Positions 5,278 through 7,639 of a stretch of DNA of 7,639 bases are shown one piece after another. The translations under genes and the position numbers were made by a program. Position 1 is the stretch's first letter. Every line of letters begins with the position of its first letter. Source of the stretch: Desulfobacteraceae bacterium (lineage in GTDB: Bacteria; Desulfobacterota; DSM-4660; Desulfatiglandales; Desulfatiglandaceae); NCBI GenBank assembly GCA_030642205.1, contig DAOWOF010000107.1, forward strand, positions 1-7,639, written 5' to 3'. Below the pieces are notes generated by a model, which worked only from the letters and a program-made list of their open reading frames with translations, was not told where the DNA came from and made no database searches.

Positions 5278-6693
5278 TTATCTCAGCGGGCGAAATTTCC
5301 AGAAATAATTGTGAAAACCACCAGCGCCGTGAATCCATCTAAAGGTAAAATCGACCTCCATATCCGCTTCAATTTTATCGGGATCCCGATCGGTCATCTG
5401 TCCAAACACCCTCATATTATTTTCAAGATTTACAACACAAACAATTAAAGGCGGGTCAACGGTGCCAGCTAATTGGTCCTTACAATAGGTAAAAACCTTT
5501 CCTTTTTTATCGGAAATCATGAGATCTTCATATTCATCAATGGCCTGACAGTAAAGACAAATCCTCTGAGGTGGATAAAAAGCCCTTCCACAGCTGGTGC
5601 ATTTACTGGCAGTCAATTGATAAATCATCTTTCGATCCCGGTACACAGCAACCGCGGATGAAACCATGGGAGGCCTGCTGCGGCCGCCTTCCATATCTAT
5701 GATCTTACGCATTTGAATATATTGTTCGTAATTGGAAATATATACTTTTGATTCCAGATTTCCTTTAATGCCTTTGTATTCTTTATCAAGTTTAAGCTTA
5801 TTATTGACCCGAAATGACAGAATATCGCATCCATCGCCATAGTTCACCAGGAGTATACGATCATTTGTCGCGGCATCTTCCAGAGCCGCGACAAACATCA
5901 TCAGGCAAGAGGCAACTCCGGTATTGCCTATTCTGGAAAACATGGGGTCTTGTGCCTGAGTCTTTGGATCAAATTTAAAAGTACGGCATATTCCGAGATG
6001 ACTGCGCTGATCAGGGGCGTAAATGACCACTTTGTTGAAATCTTGAGAGGTAGACTTGTTTTGTTTAAGAAAGCTGGTAATTGCTTGTTTGACATTTGCC
6101 TGATAGCCTTCGGTCTTTACAAAACGGTCCTCCCAGCTCTGGACATAAGGCTGATTGCTGACACGCCATTGATCTATAATTTCATTGGTATGATTATAGT
6201 TGTCCTCTAATGATATTACACCATCATTACTTACAAGCAAGGCTGCTGCCCCATCGCCAAAGATCCTTTCATTATCCGATCCTGGCGCCCCAAGACGGCA
6301 ATCAGACGCTGTAACCAGTATGTTTTTGGCTGAACCTGACCTGACTGTGTCTATGGCCACCTGGAGCGCGTTTGTGCCAGCCCTTATGCTGTTTGTAAAA
6401 TCAATAGTAAGTATATCCTTTTTCAGGCCAAGGGCCGCTGCTACGATAGAAGCTGATTGTTTTTCATTATAAGGTGTGCTGGAGCTGGCAAAATAGAGTC
6501 TGTCTATACTGCCTTTGTCAATCCCTTTAAGACAATCCCTGGAAGCTTCCAGGGCCATGGTTATAGTGTCTTCATCAAAATTGGCCACTGATTTTTCACC
6601 TATCTGTGAACCTCCTCCCCATGCCTTGGCAAGCACTTCAAGTTTCAGGCTATGGAAAGGAATATAGGCGCCTATTGATTTAATAGTAGACAT
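5278..6693 (-). CDS. HMG-CoA-synthase-fold protein fused to a C-terminal DUF35 zinc-ribbon/OB domain
   Basis: The ATG at 6693 is chosen because a strong AAGGAG lies 8 nt upstream and STIKSIGAYIP is the usual family beginning; a longer frame to 6843 is poor sequence. The 471 residues have two parts. Residues 1 to about 350 have the ketoacyl-synthase-III/HMG-CoA synthase fold, with FGDGAAALLV (145-154), GNTGVAS (256-262) and NYGDGCD (284-290). Residues about 357-471 form a DUF35 unit with zinc ligands Cys365, 368, 379 and 382, then an OB-fold. By my alignment the synthase triad is missing: Glu becomes Ser71 (ASSSTPY), the acyl-carrying Cys becomes Ile103 (TNSIRAGT) and His becomes Tyr225 (IYAPDQR). 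It probably does not make HMG-CoA in the normal way. It lies upstream of the thiolase on the same strand, which fits a joint complex. I believe similar OB-fused homologues exist, but could not verify this. Confidence 0.88.
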   Translation of the reverse strand: MSTIKSIGAYIPFHSLKLEVLAKAWGGGSQIGEKSVANFDEDTITMALEASRDCLKGIDKGSIDRLYFASSSTPYNEKQSASIVAAALGLKKDILTIDFTNSIRAGTNALQVAIDTVRSGSAKNILVTASDCRLGAPGSDNERIFGDGAAALLVSNDGVISLEDNYNHTNEIIDQWRVSNQPYVQSWEDRFVKTEGYQANVKQAITSFLKQNKSTSQDFNKVVIYAPDQRSHLGICRTFKFDPKTQAQDPMFSRIGNTGVASCLMMFVAALEDAATNDRILLVNYGDGCDILSFRVNNKLKLDKEYKGIKGNLESKVYISNYEQYIQMRKIIDMEGGRSRPPMVSSAVAVYRDRKMIYQLTASKCTSCGRAFYPPQRICLYCQAIDEYEDLMISDKKGKVFTYCKDQLAGTVDPPLIVCVVNLENNMRVFGQMTDRDPDKIEADMEVDFTFRWIHGAGGFHNYFWKFRPLR

Positions 6694-6701
6694 GCTGTCT
6701 T

Positions 6702-6707
6702 CTCCTT
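6702..6707 (-). promoter_or_regulatory. Shine-Dalgarno AAGGAG that fixes the HMGCS-like start
   Basis: AAGGAG on the minus strand lies 8 nt before the ATG at 6693. It favours this start over the ATG at 6843, which would add 50 residues reading through non-coding sequence and part of the MITE-like element. Confidence 0.85.
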
Positions 6708-6804
6708 TGTTAAGGGGCGAGTCTGAAATAACCTGAATCTGAGCGCTAGAAAGTTGTTTCATCCCAGCCCCTAATTGATTTGGAATCAGGACTAAATTAC
6801 AAAC

Positions 6805-6957
6805 TATACCTCGGAAGGTTATAACTTGGTTTTTGGTGCCCAATGAGCATCAAGAGCAAGGCGTGAAGGCCCGTCATCCCGGTTATTGCGAGCATAAACA
6901 ACTCACATGATGTTCATGGTCATTAAAAAACCGCAATTTGCGGCCTTTCGAGGTATA
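6805..6957. mobile_element. MITE-like element with long imperfect terminal inverted repeats
   Basis: The outer ends TATACCTCGGAAGG (6805-6818) and CCTTTCGAGGTATA (6944-6957) are inverted copies matching at 13 of 14 positions. The similarity continues inward to CATCA/TGATG, giving arms of 48 nt (6805-6852) and 50 nt (6908-6957) with about 37 matched positions and three small gaps; many of the mismatches are transitions. The unpaired centre is 55 nt and codes for nothing. If the outermost TA is a target duplication, this resembles non-autonomous elements mobilised by IS630/Tc1-type transposases, which insert at TA. No transposase is present. A long folding leader RNA is the alternative reading. 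Confidence 0.5.
6925..6948 (-). terminator. Intrinsic terminator on the minus strand, inside the MITE-like right arm
   Basis: The minus strand reads AAAGG-CCGCA-AAT-TGCGG-TTTTTT: a five-bp GC-rich stem with a three-nt loop, extendable by two G-U and three A-U pairs into the U-run. This is a canonical terminator shape. No minus-strand gene ends here. It sits 232 bp upstream of the HMGCS-like start, so it either blocks transcription coming from the right or acts as an attenuator in a long leader. Confidence 0.6.
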
Positions 6958-6958
6958 C

Positions 6959-7370
6959 AGTGCTTTAATGAATATTTAATATATAGTATAGTATCTTTCA
7001 GGATGCAATTTCATTTTTTTGGCTCTTTAAAATTTTAAATGGGTAAGTAATGCTTAATGAAACAGTGATCCTTTGTGAAAATCGAATTGGATCTCTTTGA
7101 TGTACCAGGAATTCTGAACATTTAACGCTAAGAACTCACTCAAAAATAACTGTTTGCTCAACATTGACTTCCTCAATCCCTCAGATCAGGATTTTCCAGC
7201 TGCTTTCTAACAAAAACCTGACAAATCTCTAATAAAAACTCAACAAAATATAATTATGTTTAGCAAAGCTACTGTACTCTGTACTGTATTGGGGCTCGGC
7301 TGATTTTCAAAAAGCGACTGCGCCAAACGATGTAGCAGCAATACACTATAGGAAAATAAACCTGATTGAT
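6959..7370. other. Non-coding AT-rich stretch upstream of the last gene
   Basis: These 412 bp hold no ORF that looks real on either strand. The only structured item is a direct repeat of TACTGTA at 7270-7276 and 7282-7288 (12-bp period, about one helical turn), 83 bp before the downstream ATG, which could be an operator. I see no convincing promoter for the plus-strand gene. Confidence 0.6.
6980..7008 (-). promoter_or_regulatory. Weak sigma70-like promoter candidate, minus strand
   Basis: On the minus strand TTGCAT (7003-7008) and TATATA (6980-6985) are 17 nt apart. The match to consensus is modest and the region is AT-rich, so chance is possible. A transcript from here would reach the terminator at 6948-6925 within about 50 nt, and the HMGCS-like gene only after read-through. 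Confidence 0.2.
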
Positions 7371-7639
7371 ATGGAAGAAAAAATCATGCAGCTTTTACAA
7401 AACAACAAACTTCTTAAACTTGAAGACCTGCCCCTGGACGAAGAAATAAGCAAAGAGGACAGCAAGCGTTTTTTTGCTGTTGTATCAACAGATTTGAGCC
7501 CGGAACAGGAAAAACAGATCACGGATGTGGAAACAGTATATCCGCGGCAACGCTCCGTTCTGGCAGTGCACTGGCACCCCGAATTTGTTCCCATGGAACT
7601 CATCCGCAAGCGCATTGAAACCACTTTCCCAAATAAAAC
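7371..7639 (+). CDS. Unrecognised protein with HWHPE motif, N-terminal part (3' end outside window)
   Basis: An ATG-initiated frame runs to the window edge, giving 89 residues. Charged, helix-like residues 1-33 (M-E-E-K-I-M-Q-L-L...) precede a beta-alpha segment RFFAVVSTDLSPEQEKQI (33-50) and then VLAVHWHPEFVP (63-74), where His67, His69 and Glu71 could bind a metal. I do not recognise the family. The start is uncertain: ATG 7371 has AGGA only at a long distance (7350-7353), while ATG 7386 has GGAAG 8 nt upstream. The frame is open back to a stop at 7251 but has no ATG, GTG or TTG before 7371. The opposite-strand frame here is rich in Ser, Arg and Cys and looks like a shadow. No signal peptide is seen. 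Confidence 0.75.
   Translation, partial: MEEKIMQLLQNNKLLKLEDLPLDEEISKEDSKRFFAVVSTDLSPEQEKQITDVETVYPRQRSVLAVHWHPEFVPMELIRKRIETTFPNK

Noticed and set aside
6694..6843. 50-residue N-terminal extension of the HMGCS-like protein from an upstream ATG
   Set aside because: The extension has no family-like sequence and runs into the MITE-like element, while the internal ATG at 6693 has a strong, well-spaced AAGGAG and the usual family N-terminus.
7560..7600. Glutamine amidotransferase His-Pro-Glu catalytic motif in the last gene
   Set aside because: HPE is present, but no nucleophile Cys motif or amidotransferase context precedes it, and the motif is only about 70 residues from the start.
7346..7624. 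Minus-strand ORF of 92 residues
   Set aside because: It is rich in Ser, Arg, Cys and Met as expected of an antisense shadow; the plus-strand frame has normal protein composition and motifs.

Overview
The window looks like a chromosomal piece of a strictly anaerobic, moderately AT-rich bacterium. The gene set fits Desulfobacterota (the sulfate-reducing or syntrophic 'deltaproteobacterial' type): a bacterial thiolase of the SCP2-like class next to an HMG-CoA-synthase-fold protein fused to a DUF35 zinc-ribbon/OB domain, a MoaA radical-SAM enzyme, an ACMSD-like amidohydrolase, a TlpA/ResA-type thioredoxin and small exported Cys-containing proteins. The taxonomic call is an inference from protein flavour; there is no rRNA or other marker gene here.

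Layout. (1) 1-1130, plus strand: the 3' end of a gene for a protein with a (Asp-Pro-Glu-Pro)n linker and a Cys-containing C-terminal domain, then a small exported protein of unknown function. The two share a short HG-x-x-DID motif. (2) 1284-2303, plus strand: moaA, with a TTG start. (3) 2286-3658, minus strand: a membrane-anchored TlpA-like thioredoxin followed, with an ATGA stop/start overlap, by a metal-dependent amidohydrolase that converges on moaA with an 18-bp 3' overlap. (4) 3917-6693, minus strand: HMGCS-fold/DUF35 fusion, then thiolase, separated by 185 bp. (5) 6694-7370: a long non-coding stretch with a 153-bp MITE-like element (about 50-nt terminal inverted repeats, possible TA target duplication) that also carries a good minus-strand intrinsic terminator. 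(6) 7371-end, plus strand: the 5' part of an unrecognised gene with an HWHPE motif.

How the genes may work together. The strongest functional story is the thiolase plus HMGCS/DUF35 pair. In archaea, separate thiolase, HMG-CoA synthase and DUF35 proteins form one channelling complex, and in anaerobic toluene degradation a DUF35-type zinc protein (BbsA) is a subunit of the thiolase BbsB. Here the HMGCS-like and DUF35 parts are one polypeptide, and the HMGCS-like part appears to have lost all three catalytic residues (Glu, Cys, His replaced by Ser71, Ile103, Tyr225). It is therefore unlikely to be a normal HMG-CoA synthase; a thiolase partner or scaffold, or a different acyl-CoA reaction, is more plausible. 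The remaining genes do not form an obvious pathway with it.
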